Positions 8,344-16,702 of a stretch of 64,000 nucleotides of DNA are shown piece after piece (within the stretch, counting starts at the first letter, position 1; each line of letters begins with the position of its first letter). Source of the DNA: Streptomyces malaysiense (GTDB lineage: Bacteria > Actinomycetota > Actinomycetes > Streptomycetales > Streptomycetaceae). The translations under genes were made by a program, and so were the position numbers. Under the pieces are notes generated by a model. That model made no database searches and was not told where the DNA came from. It saw nothing but the letters and a program-made list of their open reading frames with translations. Where the stretch lies: contig NZ_LBDA02000031.1 in assembly GCF_000980885.2 (NCBI RefSeq), positions 1 through 64,000 on the forward strand, in the 5' to 3' direction.

Positions 8344-9735
8344 ATGTCCAGATCCGTACGCCTGGTACCGGCCGTCGCGGTCGCGTTGGCACTCGTCCTC
8401 GCCGGCACCGGGTGCGGGGGCGGGGTGCGCGGCACGCCGGGGGGTCCGGGCGTGCGGGACCCGTATTTCCCGAAGGCGGGCAACGGCGGGTACGACGTCG
8501 ACCACTACGACCTCACCCTGGACTACACCCCGGCCACCCGCCGCCTGGTCGCCACGGCCGTCATCAGGGCCCGCGCCACCAAGGACCTGTCCGCGTTCGA
8601 CCTGGACCTCGCCGGGCTGCACGTGGACTCGGTCGGCGTCGACGGCCGGGACGCCCGCTACAACCGGGCCGGGCAGGAACTCACCGTCCGGCCGCACGAC
8701 GATCTGCGCAAGGGCCGCGTCTTCCGCACGACCGTCCGCTACTCAGGCGTCCCCGGCACTCTCACCGACCCCGACGGCTCCGCGGAGGGCTGGCTGCCCA
8801 CGGCCGACGGCGCGCTCGGGCTCGGCGAGCCGGTCGGGTCCATGGCGTGGTTCCCCGGCAACGACCACCCCTCCGACAAGGCCACCTACGACATCACCGT
8901 CACCGTCCCGCAGGGCCTCCAGGCCGTTTCCAACGGCGAGTTGGCGGACCGGTCCACCCGCGCGGGGCGTACGTCCTACCACTGGCACGTCGCCCAGCCC
9001 ATGGCCAGCTACCTCGCCACGGTCGCGATCGGCCACTTCGACATCACCCGGTCCAAGGGGCCCGGCGGGCTGCCCGTGCTCACCGCGGTCGACCCCACGC
9101 AGGCCAAGGCGAGCGCGGCGGTCCTCGCGAGGCTTCCCGAGATCGTCAAGTGGGAGGAGGACACGTTCGGGCCGTACCCCTTCTCCTCCGTCGGCGCCAT
9201 CGTCGACCGGCCGGACGACGCGGGCTACGCCCTGGAGACCCAGAACCGCCCGGTCTTCCCGGGCGCCCCCGAGCTGGGCACCCTCGTCCATGAACTCGCC
9301 CACCAGTGGTACGGCGACTGCGTCACCCCCAAGTCCTGGCGGGACATGTGGCTCAACGAGGGGTTCGCCACGTACGCCCAGTGGCTGTGGGACGAGGACC
9401 ACGGCGGCGACACGGCCGAGAAGACCTTCCGGTCCTACTACGACGCCCACGACAGCGCCCTGTGGGCCTTCCCGCCCGCGACCCCCTCCGGCGCCGCGCA
9501 CATCTCCGGGTCGCCGGTCTACGAGCGCGGCGCGATGGTGCTGCACAAGATCCGGCAGAAGGTCGGCGACAAGGCATTCTTCGCCCTTCTGCGCGCCTGG
9601 CCGGCCTCGCACCGCTACGGCAACGCGAGCACCGCGGACTTCACGGCGTACGTCGAACACCGCTTCCCGGACCAGGACTTCGGCGAGATATGGAAGGACT
9701 GGCTGTACGGCCAGGGCAAACCGGCCCACCCGTGA
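8344..9735 (+). CDS. M1 family zinc metallopeptidase, lipoprotein
   Basis: A 463-residue aminopeptidase-N-type enzyme. It has a lipoprotein signal peptide (lipobox LAGTGC), an N-terminal beta-sandwich, and the zinc site HELAHQ with ligands His316 and His320, catalytic Glu317 and third ligand Glu339 in LNEGFA. The usual GxMEN exopeptidase motif appears as YALETQN, a variant seen in actinomycete M1 proteins. The start follows a short stretch after the divergent gene. It is probably anchored on the outer membrane face, where it trims N-terminal residues from peptides. The substrate is unknown. Confidence 0.88.
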   Translation: MSRSVRLVPAVAVALALVLAGTGCGGGVRGTPGGPGVRDPYFPKAGNGGYDVDHYDLTLDYTPATRRLVATAVIRARATKDLSAFDLDLAGLHVDSVGVDGRDARYNRAGQELTVRPHDDLRKGRVFRTTVRYSGVPGTLTDPDGSAEGWLPTADGALGLGEPVGSMAWFPGNDHPSDKATYDITVTVPQGLQAVSNGELADRSTRAGRTSYHWHVAQPMASYLATVAIGHFDITRSKGPGGLPVLTAVDPTQAKASAAVLARLPEIVKWEEDTFGPYPFSSVGAIVDRPDDAGYALETQNRPVFPGAPELGTLVHELAHQWYGDCVTPKSWRDMWLNEGFATYAQWLWDEDHGGDTAEKTFRSYYDAHDSALWAFPPATPSGAAHISGSPVYERGAMVLHKIRQKVGDKAFFALLRAWPASHRYGNASTADFTAYVEHRFPDQDFGEIWKDWLYGQGKPAHP

Positions 9736-9757
9736 CCGGGGCGCCGCGTGCCGGGGG

Positions 9758-9797
9758 CTCCGCCCTCCCCCGGGCCCTCGGGCGGGGAAGGGCGGAG
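9758..9797. terminator. hairpin between convergent M1 peptidase and terD genes
   Basis: The arms CTCCGCCCTCCCC (9758-9770) and GGGGAAGGGCGGAG (9784-9797) pair with one bulged base. The hairpin sits between two convergent stop codons and probably ends transcripts from both sides; there is no U-run, as is usual in Streptomyces. Confidence 0.6.
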
Positions 9798-9808
9798 ACG
9801 GCGGTACG

Positions 9809-10384
9809 TCAGACGTTCACGCCGAAGTCCTGGGCGATGCCGACCAGGCCGGAGGCGTAACCCTGGCCCACCGCGCGGAACTTCCACTCCGCGCCGTTGC
9901 GGTACAGCTCGCCGAAGACCATGGCGGTCTCGGTGGCGGCGTCCTCGGACAGGTCGTAGCGGGCGATCTCCGCGCCGCCGGCCTGGTTGACGATGCGGAT
10001 GTAGGCGTTGCGCACCTGGCCGAAGTTCTGGCCGCGGTTCTCCGCGTCGTAGATGGAGACCGGGAAGACGATCTTGTCGATGTCGGCCGGGAGGCCGCCC
10101 AGGTTGACGTTGATCGCCTCGTCGTCGCCCGCGCCCTCGCCCGTGCGGTTGTCACCGGTGTGCACGATGGTGCTGTCCGGGGTCTGCTTGTTGTTGAAGA
10201 AGACGAAGTGGGCGTCCGAGAAGACCTTCCCCTGCGCGTCGACCGCGATCGCGGAGGCGTCCAGGTCGAAGTCCGTGCCCGTGGTGGTGCGGACGTCCCA
10301 GCCGAGGCCCACGGTGACGGCCGTCAGGCCCGGAGCCTCCTTGGAGAGCGAGACGTTGCCACCCTTGGACAGGCTTACAGCCAT
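9809..10384 (-). CDS. TerD-family calcium-binding stress protein
   Basis: A 191-residue TerD/CABP protein. It begins [20 protein letters not shown] and carries the acidic calcium-site segments [12 protein letters not shown] and [15 protein letters not shown]. The family includes tellurite-resistance proteins and Streptomyces paralogues that affect development. Full length, single domain, ATG start with an AGGAAGGGA-type ribosome site. It stands alone, not in a ter gene cluster, so a general Ca2+-linked stress role fits better than tellurite resistance. Confidence 0.92.
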   Translation of the reverse strand: MAVSLSKGGNVSLSKEAPGLTAVTVGLGWDVRTTTGTDFDLDASAIAVDAQGKVFSDAHFVFFNNKQTPDSTIVHTGDNRTGEGAGDDEAINVNLGGLPADIDKIVFPVSIYDAENRGQNFGQVRNAYIRIVNQAGGAEIARYDLSEDAATETAMVFGELYRNGAEWKFRAVGQGYASGLVGIAQDFGVNV

Positions 10385-10560
10385 GTTGGGAGTCCCTTCC
10401 TAGTTGTCCCTGTGCGTGCCGACGAAGCTACCGTCACCCGGGAGAACGTCGAGGGGGGTGCCCATGGTTCCGCACCCCTTTACCTTTTTTACCCGCTCTC
10501 CGCCGCGGATCCGGGAAATCCAGGTGACGTGGACGGCCCCGGGCCGGGAACATGGAGGGC

Positions 10561-10989
10561 ATGTCCGGTCCATACGTCGTCCGCGGCTCCGTCTCGCTCC
10601 CCGAGGCCGAGCTGATGTGGCGTTTCTCCAGGTCGTCCGGTCCGGGCGGGCAGCACGTCAACACCAGCGACTCCCAGGTGGAGCTGCGCTTCGACCTCGC
10701 GGCCACCGAGGCGCTGCCGCCGGTGTGGAAGGAGCGGGCGCTGGAGCGGCTGGCCACCCGGCTCGTCGACGGGGTGGTGACCGTGCGGTCGTCCGAGCAC
10801 CGTTCCCAGTGGCGCAACCGCGAGACCGCCGCCGTACGCCTCGCCGCGCTCCTCGCGCAGGCCAGCGCGCCCCCGCCCAAGCCCCGCAGGCCCACCCGGA
10901 TACCGAGGGGCATCAACGAGCGCCGGCTGCGGGAGAAGAAGCAGCGCGCCGAGACCAAGCGCGGCCGTTCCGGGCGCGACTGGGGGTAG
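10561..10989 (+). CDS. arfB: alternative ribosome-rescue factor, peptidyl-tRNA hydrolase ArfB
   Basis: A 142-residue release-factor-like protein with the catalytic GGQ at residues 29-31 in SSGPGGQHVNTSDSQVE. It ends in a basic tail (INERRLREKKQRAETKRGRSGRD) that in ArfB/YaeJ inserts into the empty mRNA channel of stalled ribosomes. The ATG at 10561 is preferred because its GGAGG ribosome site overlaps the upstream ATG at 10552. It hydrolyses peptidyl-tRNA on ribosomes lacking a stop codon. Confidence 0.9.
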   Translation: MSGPYVVRGSVSLPEAELMWRFSRSSGPGGQHVNTSDSQVELRFDLAATEALPPVWKERALERLATRLVDGVVTVRSSEHRSQWRNRETAAVRLAALLAQASAPPPKPRRPTRIPRGINERRLREKKQRAETKRGRSGRDWG

Positions 10990-11012
10990 CGGGGCCCGCC
11001 CTTCCCCGCCGG

Positions 11013-11480
11013 CTACCCGTGCCCCACTCCCAGCACCCCCACGGTCTGCCCCCCGCTCGTCTCCCCGTTCTTCCGGAAGCCCAGCCGGAGGTAGAACCCC
11101 TCGGGGCCGTCCGCCCCGGGATGCCAGGTGACGTACAGGTCGGAACCGCCCCGGCGCCGGATCTGCGCGCCCACCGAGCCGACCGCGAAGCGCCCGTACC
11201 CGCGCCCCTGCTCGCCCGCCGCGATGTTCAGCCGCCACAGCCCCGACCGGCGCACGCTTCCGTCGCCGTACCAGTCGATGTCGAGGAAGGCCATGAGGAA
11301 CCCGACCGGCCGTGCGCCGTCGAGGATCAGCCGCGGCCAGGCCACACCCGGGGGGTGGACGTACGCCTCGGCGAGGGAGCGTTCCACCGGCTCGACCGCG
11401 TGCTCCTGGTCGGGCCGGACACGGATGCCGAGAGCGGCCTCGAAATTCCCGGGCGTTATTTCTTCCAGGTGCAATGTCAC
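11013..11480 (-). CDS. GNAT N-acetyltransferase
   Basis: A 155-residue single-domain GNAT. The acetyl-CoA loop reads EQGRGYGRFAVG (R/Q-x-x-G-x-G/A motif), and the C-terminal motif B is FYLRLGFRKNGE. The sequence resembles spermine/spermidine-type acetyltransferases (BltD-like), but the substrate is not assignable. It is convergent with arfB across 23 bp that contain a small GC hairpin. Confidence 0.82.
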   Translation of the reverse strand: MTLHLEEITPGNFEAALGIRVRPDQEHAVEPVERSLAEAYVHPPGVAWPRLILDGARPVGFLMAFLDIDWYGDGSVRRSGLWRLNIAAGEQGRGYGRFAVGSVGAQIRRRGGSDLYVTWHPGADGPEGFYLRLGFRKNGETSGGQTVGVLGVGHG

Positions 11481-11547
11481 GCGCGCACCTTAGACGGCGA
11501 GTTCACCCCGCCACCACGGAATTACCCCGGAGGGGATTTGCGGGTTC

Positions 11548-12120
11548 TCAGCCCAACTTCCGGTAACGGCCCCGGAAATACGTCAGCGGGCCGCCCTCCG
11601 TGCTCGGCACCCGGGCCGCCAGCACCCGCCCGACGACCAGGGTGTGGTCGCCCGCCGCCACCCGCTGCTCCGTGCGGCACTCCAGCGTCGCGAGCGCGCC
11701 GTCGACCAGCTGGGCGTGCGTGACCTCGCCGCGGGTGCAGCCGAGGTCCGCGAAGAGGAGCCGGTCGCTGATGCGGCCCTTCATGGCGAAGCGGCCCGCG
11801 ATGTGCCGCTGGCTCTCGGCGAGCACCGACACCGCCCACAGCGGCTGTTCGGCGAGCAGGTCGTCCATGCGCGAGCCCTCACGCAGGCTGACCAGCACCA
11901 GCGGGGGATCGAGGGAGACCGACAGGAAGGCCGTGGCGGTCATGCCGACGTCCTCCACGCCCGGGGCGTCCGGGTCGTCGGGGTCGAGCGGCGGCTCCTG
12001 CGCGGTCACCAGGACCACGCCCGCGGCCAGCCGGGACATCGCGGCCCGGAACTCGTCGTTGCTCACCCCCTCAGCATGCCCGGAAGCTGCGAGGGCGGTG
12101 GGGGAAGGCGTCTTCAGCAC
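11548..12120 (-). CDS. flavin reductase-like FMN-binding protein
   Basis: A 190-residue flavin-reductase-domain protein. It contains the SRLAAGVVLVTA...GMTATAFLSVSLDPPLVLVSL core that binds FMN and a C-terminal GRYRKLG. Such proteins supply reduced flavin to two-component monooxygenases. The GTG at 12120 has no good ribosome site; a GTG start about 20 codons later (VSNDEFRAAMS) is equally possible, and its first residues match where the fold begins. Confidence 0.78.
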   Translation of the reverse strand: MLKTPSPTALAASGHAEGVSNDEFRAAMSRLAAGVVLVTAQEPPLDPDDPDAPGVEDVGMTATAFLSVSLDPPLVLVSLREGSRMDDLLAEQPLWAVSVLAESQRHIAGRFAMKGRISDRLLFADLGCTRGEVTHAQLVDGALATLECRTEQRVAAGDHTLVVGRVLAARVPSTEGGPLTYFRGRYRKLG

Positions 12121-12270
12121 GCCGGAAACGCTAGTGTGCGCTCTGCGCCGGCCGCATCGGGCCTCCGCCCGAGCCGGGTCCTAGGACCAGCGGCGGAGCG
12201 GAACCGGAAAGCAGGCATTCGACGAACGCTTGGAAAACGCCGAAACGCCGCCCAATTGTTCATGTTTTGC

Positions 12271-12286
12271 TGTGACTTGAGTCACA
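12271..12286. promoter_or_regulatory. Crp-like operator upstream of cdgB
   Basis: The 16-mer TGTGACTTGAGTCACA fits the cAMP-receptor consensus TGTGA-N6-TCACA exactly, and also the GTG-N6-GNCAC motif I recall for Streptomyces Crp. It lies about 140 bp before the cdgB start, in the 304-bp gap between the divergent flavin reductase and cdgB (12121-12424). Besides this site and the BldD-like box, I see no gene or obvious hairpin in that gap. Confidence 0.55.
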
Positions 12287-12300
12287 AGGGGTAGGAATTG

Positions 12301-12315
12301 TTGACCCTGTGTACC
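12301..12315. promoter_or_regulatory. BldD-like box upstream of cdgB
   Basis: TTGACCCTGTGTACC matches the BldD consensus (NTNACNCWGNGTNAN) at every fixed position but one. BldD, with cyclic di-GMP as corepressor, is known to control cdgB in S. coelicolor, which makes this the likely feedback site. It starts 14 bp after the Crp-like palindrome. Confidence 0.6.
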
Positions 12316-12424
12316 GGGTTAGCGGCGCGCTGTGATTCAGTGGCGGTGGAACTGCCGGAGCAACCACGAGGCGCCGAGGACGACGACCCTTGATTCGCTG
12401 CGAGGTCTCGGGGGGAGGGCGAGC

Positions 12425-14077
12425 ATGGAGACCGAGTCGGAGCCGTATGTCCGTCTTGCGTCCCTGCGGCAGCTGCACCAGGTCATGGCGGACATGAACA
12501 CGGCGCGCAGCCTGGCGGACACGCTGCAGACCGTCGCCGACGGTGTGGTCAACGCCCTCGGGTACGAGATGGCCGGGGTGAACCTCGTACGCCCCGACGG
12601 CGATCTCGTCGTCGCCGCGTTCTCCGGGAACTCCGCCGCCGAGGCCCTGATCACCGGCCGGGTCGGCTCCCGTGACGCCTGGGACCGGCGCCTGGGCATG
12701 GGCGAGCGCTGGGGCGACCTCGTCTTCATACCGCACACCGAGGGCTGGGTGCTGGACGACGACGACGTGCCCCAGTGGTTCACGGACGGACCCGCGCCCC
12801 GCTTCGAGGACGAGTGGCACCCCTCCGACCGCCTCTTCGCCCCCATGTACACCCCGGGCGGGCCGGGCGGCTCCTGCGGTGAACTGCTCGGAGTCATATC
12901 CGTCGACCGCCCGCGCAACGGCCGCCTGCCCGGCGCATGGGGCCGCGAGGCCCTCCAGATGTACGCCTTCCAGGCCGCCATCGCGATCAGCAACGCCCGG
13001 CTGCGCTCCAACATGCAGCGCGCCCTGGTCCGCCTGGAGCGCGAGCAGCAGGCGCTGCGGGCGAGCGAGGAGAGTTTCCGGCAGGCGTTCGAGTACGCGC
13101 CCTCCGGCATGGCCATCGCCGAGATGGGCGGCGAGCAGCAGGGCCGCATCCTGCGCACCAACGACGCCCTGTGCCGGCTGCTCGGGCGTCCGGCCTCCGC
13201 GATGCGCCGCTACTCCTTCTCCGACCTGGTGCACCCCGAGGACATCGGCACCCTGCTGCGCACCTCGGCGGAGGGCGGGCGCGCCGAGCTGCGCCTCGGC
13301 CGCCGTGACGGCAGCTACGTCTGGGTGTCGCTGCGCAACAGCGTGGTCGCGGACGCCGCCGACGGGCCCCGCTTCCTGCTCACCCACGTCGAGGACATCG
13401 AGGAGCGCAAGCGCCGCGAGCTCCAGCTCGCCCACCGCGCCTCGCACGATTCGCTGACCGGCCTGCCGAACTCCGCCGAGCTGCGCTCACGGCTCGCCGC
13501 CCGGCTGTGCCGCCGCCCGGCGCACGCCCTGGAGTCCCTGGACGCGGCCTACGGCCACCACCCCGCCTTCGACGGGCCCAGCGGGCACGGCTTCGACTTC
13601 GCGCCGGGCGCGGAGTCGTTCGACGGCTACGACCACCATGTGCACACCGTCGCGCCCGAGGGCGAGCAGGACGACGGCACCAAGGGCCTCGCGGTGCTCT
13701 TCTGCGACCTGGACGGCTTCAAGTCGATCAACGACCGGTTCGGGCACAACGCGGGCGACGCCGTCCTGATCGAGGTCGCCCGGCGGCTGTCCCAGGGGGT
13801 GCGCGACGGCGACACGGTGGCCCGGCTCGGCGGCGACGAGTTCGTGATCCTCGCCGACGGGCTCGGCCGCGCGGACGCCCAGGACCTGGCGGTACGGCTG
13901 CGCAACGAGATCATCCAGCCGATCCGGGCCGAGGGCCGGGCGGTCCGGGTGGGGGCGAGCTTCGGCATCGGCTGGGCGCACTGCGGGATGACGGCCGACG
14001 AAGTGCTGAAGTCCGCCGACGAGCGGATGTACGTAGAGAAACGATCTCGTCCCAAACAACACCGCCGCGCGGGATGA
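12425..14077 (+). CDS. cdgB: diguanylate cyclase CdgB (GAF-PAS-GGDEF)
   Basis: A 550-residue cytosolic protein. A GAF domain (about 20-200) is followed by a short coiled coil, a PAS domain (about 220-330) and a C-terminal GGDEF domain. The active-site GGDEF lies at 469-473, with an RDGD inhibitory I-site exactly five residues before it (460-463), so the enzyme should make cyclic di-GMP from GTP with product inhibition. Between the first GGDEF helix and LAVLFCDLDG there is an unusual insertion of about 55 residues rich in His, Asp and Gly (365-420). The ATG follows GGGGGGAGGG. The domain order matches CdgB, which controls development through BldD. Confidence 0.9.
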   Translation: METESEPYVRLASLRQLHQVMADMNTARSLADTLQTVADGVVNALGYEMAGVNLVRPDGDLVVAAFSGNSAAEALITGRVGSRDAWDRRLGMGERWGDLVFIPHTEGWVLDDDDVPQWFTDGPAPRFEDEWHPSDRLFAPMYTPGGPGGSCGELLGVISVDRPRNGRLPGAWGREALQMYAFQAAIAISNARLRSNMQRALVRLEREQQALRASEESFRQAFEYAPSGMAIAEMGGEQQGRILRTNDALCRLLGRPASAMRRYSFSDLVHPEDIGTLLRTSAEGGRAELRLGRRDGSYVWVSLRNSVVADAADGPRFLLTHVEDIEERKRRELQLAHRASHDSLTGLPNSAELRSRLAARLCRRPAHALESLDAAYGHHPAFDGPSGHGFDFAPGAESFDGYDHHVHTVAPEGEQDDGTKGLAVLFCDLDGFKSINDRFGHNAGDAVLIEVARRLSQGVRDGDTVARLGGDEFVILADGLGRADAQDLAVRLRNEIIQPIRAEGRAVRVGASFGIGWAHCGMTADEVLKSADERMYVEKRSRPKQHRRAG

Positions 14078-14194
14078 GCCGCAGGTCAGCTAGTTGATGC
14101 GGTCTGCGTCACCTGTTTGGCTCAAGCGGAACGGGTAGGCTCGCCTTTCCAGCCATGACCGTATCCGTTCGCACCTGTTGAGGAGTACCAAGGG

Positions 14195-15097
14195 ATGACG
14201 CCCGGCGACAACGGCGCGAGCACGCCCGAGGAAGACGACCCGTTCGGCTATCTGTACGCGGACGGCCAGGCCAGAGGAGCCCAGCCGCCGTCCGGTGGTT
14301 ACGGCTACCCGAACTCGGTCAGCAGGGTGCGCGCGGTCGGCGAGCGTCAGTACGGCCAGCAGCAGGCGCCCTACGTTCCGCAGCAGGGCGGCTACGGCCA
14401 GCCCAACGCGCACTACCAGGCCCCGGAGACCCTCCCCGGCGGCGCCCCGCCCGCGGGCCACGCCCCGGCCCCCGGCCCCGGCCGCCGCGGCCCCAACACC
14501 AAGGGCCTGCTGATCGGCGCGATCGCGGTGGTCGCCGCGGTGGTCATCGGCATCGGCGTCGCCATGCTCAACGGCAGTTCCGACGACAAGTCCGGCGACC
14601 GGGCCGGGACCACCCCGACCCAGACCCAGTCCGCGGATCCGACCCCGACGAGCAGCAGCTCGGCGGGCGGCGAGCTGCCGAAGGTCGACGCGGCGGACAG
14701 CTCCGTGCAACTGGCGGGCGGCACCTCGGTGGCCACGGACGTCAAGGGTGCGAAGGGGGCGGGAGGCAGGTATGTGGCCGGCCTCAACCAGGTCGGAGCC
14801 TCGGTCACCTGGACTGTCGGTGACATCCAGAAGGCCGGCTCGTACCGCCTGTACGTGCGCTATGCGATTCCCGGTGAGGACGCCAACGCGACGGTGACGG
14901 TCAACGGCAAGGCCAACCAGCAGCCGCTCGGCATGAAGAACTTCATCGGCTCGCCGAAGGGCGACTTCGAGAAGGGCTGGCAGACCACCTGGGCCCCCGT
15001 CACGTTGAACCAGGGCTCCAACACGGTGACGATCGCCTGCGGTCAGGGCAACCAGTGCAACGCCCTCATCGACCAGCTCTACATCGCCAAGGCCTGA
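14195..15097 (+). CDS. membrane-anchored extracellular protein with CBM35-like domain
   Basis: A 300-residue protein. An acidic Gly/Gln/Tyr/Pro-rich cytosolic N-terminus (1-105) precedes one transmembrane segment (GLLIGAIAVVAAVVIGIGVAML). A Thr/Ser-rich linker and a C-terminal beta-sandwich of about 130 residues follow (GRYVAGLNQVGASVTW to NALIDQLYIAKA), resembling CBM35/CBM6 carbohydrate-binding modules. It probably displays a glycan-binding domain outside the membrane. The ribosome site is GGAGTACC. It lies downstream of cdgB and ends before a strong hairpin. Confidence 0.75.
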   Translation: MTPGDNGASTPEEDDPFGYLYADGQARGAQPPSGGYGYPNSVSRVRAVGERQYGQQQAPYVPQQGGYGQPNAHYQAPETLPGGAPPAGHAPAPGPGRRGPNTKGLLIGAIAVVAAVVIGIGVAMLNGSSDDKSGDRAGTTPTQTQSADPTPTSSSSAGGELPKVDAADSSVQLAGGTSVATDVKGAKGAGGRYVAGLNQVGASVTWTVGDIQKAGSYRLYVRYAIPGEDANATVTVNGKANQQPLGMKNFIGSPKGDFEKGWQTTWAPVTLNQGSNTVTIACGQGNQCNALIDQLYIAKA

Positions 15098-15130
15098 ATC
15101 ACCACGCAGAGGCCGATAGGGTCCGTCATT

Positions 15131-15172
15131 CGCGACAGCCGCCGGAGGTGTTGTTCTCCAGCGGCTGTCGCG
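15131..15172. terminator. perfect 12-bp hairpin terminator
   Basis: CGCGACAGCCGC (15131-15142) and GCGGCTGTCGCG (15161-15172) are perfect reverse complements separated by 18 bases. It sits between two convergent genes. Confidence 0.75.
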
Positions 15173-15207
15173 CATGGCGAACTTCAGGTAAAGCCCTTTG
15201 GCGCACC

Positions 15208-15555
15208 TCAGCCGTAAATCTCGACCGAGTTGGCGCTGCCGGGGTTGTCCGCGTAGCTGCCCGGCTTCAGAGTGACCAGCTTGGTGCCGGTGGCACAGCC
15301 GAGGGTGGCCTTCCAGAAGACCAGAGTGTAAGAGGTCTGGTTCGAGACGGACCGGGCGATGTGGGCGAGAGGGATACAGCCGGGTGTTTCGGAGTAGACC
15401 GTCCTGGTCCCGGTCCTGTTCGTCCCCGACCATCCGCAGAACCTGCCCTTCGGGCAGGTGTTGGGAGCGGCCGCCGCGGCCGGTGTGGCAAAGGTGCCGC
15501 CCAGCAACGCGCCGGCCACAGCCACCGTCGCCAGGCTCTTCGTGAGCATGCTCAT
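15208..15555 (-). CDS. small secreted protein, peptidase-inhibitor I36-like
   Basis: A 115-residue precursor with a signal peptide ending in TPAAAAA. The mature part is Cys-rich (CPKGRFCGWSGTNRTGTR..., then two more Cys), compatible with the beta/gamma-crystallin-like fold of family I36 inhibitors (SMPI-like). I chose the ATG at 15555 because AGGGGA lies 8 bp upstream; another ATG two codons later is possible. Inhibition of a protease is a family-level guess. Confidence 0.7.
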   Translation of the reverse strand: MSMLTKSLATVAVAGALLGGTFATPAAAAAPNTCPKGRFCGWSGTNRTGTRTVYSETPGCIPLAHIARSVSNQTSYTLVFWKATLGCATGTKLVTLKPGSYADNPGSANSVEIYG

Positions 15556-15674
15556 GTGAGGTTCCCCTATATCGGCCACTACTGGTCAATGTAGCAAATG
15601 GTGATCATTCGGCTGGTATAAGGGGAAAGAGTGCTTTTCGATCGATCTGTCAGGCGGTGTGTCCGGATGCAAGG

Positions 15675-16595
15675 CTATGACGCCGTCGTCACCGACACTC
15701 GCTCCAGGAGTCTCTCGTAGGTCGCGCGGTCGAACTCGCCCGCCGCGGGCGCTCGTACGGTGGCCGCCGAGAGGGCGACGGCGTGGGCGAGGCGGGACGG
15801 CCAGGGGAGCCGGGTCACCAGGCCGGACAGGAGCGCGGCGACCGCCGAGTCGCCCGCGCCGGTGGGATTGCCGTGCATCCGGCCCGGCGGGGTGGCGTGC
15901 CAGCGGCCCTCGGGAGTGGTGGCCAGCAGGCCGTTCGGGCCCAGGGAGGTGATGACCGTGTGGGCGCCGCGGCGGCGGGCGGATTCGGTGGCGCGCAACG
16001 GGTCGTGGGACCCGGTGAGTTCGGCCAGTTCGTCGGCGTTGGGCTTGATGATGTCGGGGCGGGCCGCCACCCCGCGGCGCAGCGGCTCGCCGCTGGTGTC
16101 CAGCAGGACCGGTACGCCCATGGAGCGCGCCGTGCGGATCAGGCCCGCGTACGCCCCCACCGGGACCCCCGGTGGCAGGCTGCCGCACAGGGCCACCGCC
16201 GAGGCGCCGGAGAGCAGCTCCGCGTAGCGGTCCAGGAACGTGACCCACTCCGCGGGCGCGATCTGCGGGCCCGGCTCGTTCAACTGCGTGGTGTCGCCGG
16301 AATGTTCGTCCACGACCGCGATGGTGCGCCGTGTCGCCCCCGCCACCGGCACCAGCGCGTCCGTCAGCCCCTCGGTCCCGGCGAGCCCGTCCCGCAGCGC
16401 CCGGCCCGTGCCGCCGCCCGCGAACCCGGTGACCGTCACCTCGTGTCCGAGCGCGGCGAGCACCCGGCCCACGTTCACGCCCTTGCCGCCCGGACGCTCG
16501 ATGACCTCCGACACCCGGTGCGAGGTGTGCGGACGCAGCGACGCCACCCGATGGGTGATGTCGAGAGCGGTGTTCAGCGTGACCGTGAGAATCAC
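15675..16595 (-). CDS. PfkB-family hexose kinase (1-phosphofructokinase type)
   Basis: A 306-residue ribokinase-fold kinase. It has signature 1 at GGKGVNVGRVLAALG and the anion-hole/catalytic motif NPTGAGDSAVAALLSGL near the C-terminus. The overall sequence fits the 1-phosphofructokinase/tagatose-6-phosphate kinase group. It lies downstream of nagKA in the same direction but is separated by a strong hairpin, with only 51 bp between hairpin and start. GTG start with GGGAGG nine bases upstream. It could phosphorylate fructose-1-P or tagatose-6-P. Confidence 0.85.
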   Translation of the reverse strand: MILTVTLNTALDITHRVASLRPHTSHRVSEVIERPGGKGVNVGRVLAALGHEVTVTGFAGGGTGRALRDGLAGTEGLTDALVPVAGATRRTIAVVDEHSGDTTQLNEPGPQIAPAEWVTFLDRYAELLSGASAVALCGSLPPGVPVGAYAGLIRTARSMGVPVLLDTSGEPLRRGVAARPDIIKPNADELAELTGSHDPLRATESARRRGAHTVITSLGPNGLLATTPEGRWHATPPGRMHGNPTGAGDSAVAALLSGLVTRLPWPSRLAHAVALSAATVRAPAAGEFDRATYERLLERVSVTTAS

Positions 16596-16646
16596 CCGGG
16601 CTGCCTCCCTCGAAGCCGTCGTTCCGGGGCCCGATCATGCCAAAGA

Positions 16647-16682
16647 GCCGGGGGCCGACACAGACGCGGGTCGGCCCCCGGC
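16647..16682. terminator. perfect 13-bp hairpin after nagA
   Basis: GCCGGGGGCCGAC (16647-16659) and GTCGGCCCCCGGC (16670-16682) pair perfectly around a 10-base loop. It separates nagA from the PfkB-type kinase, so the latter needs its own promoter or read-through. Confidence 0.8.
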
Positions 16683-16702
16683 AGCGGGAGAAGCCGGGCC
16701 TA

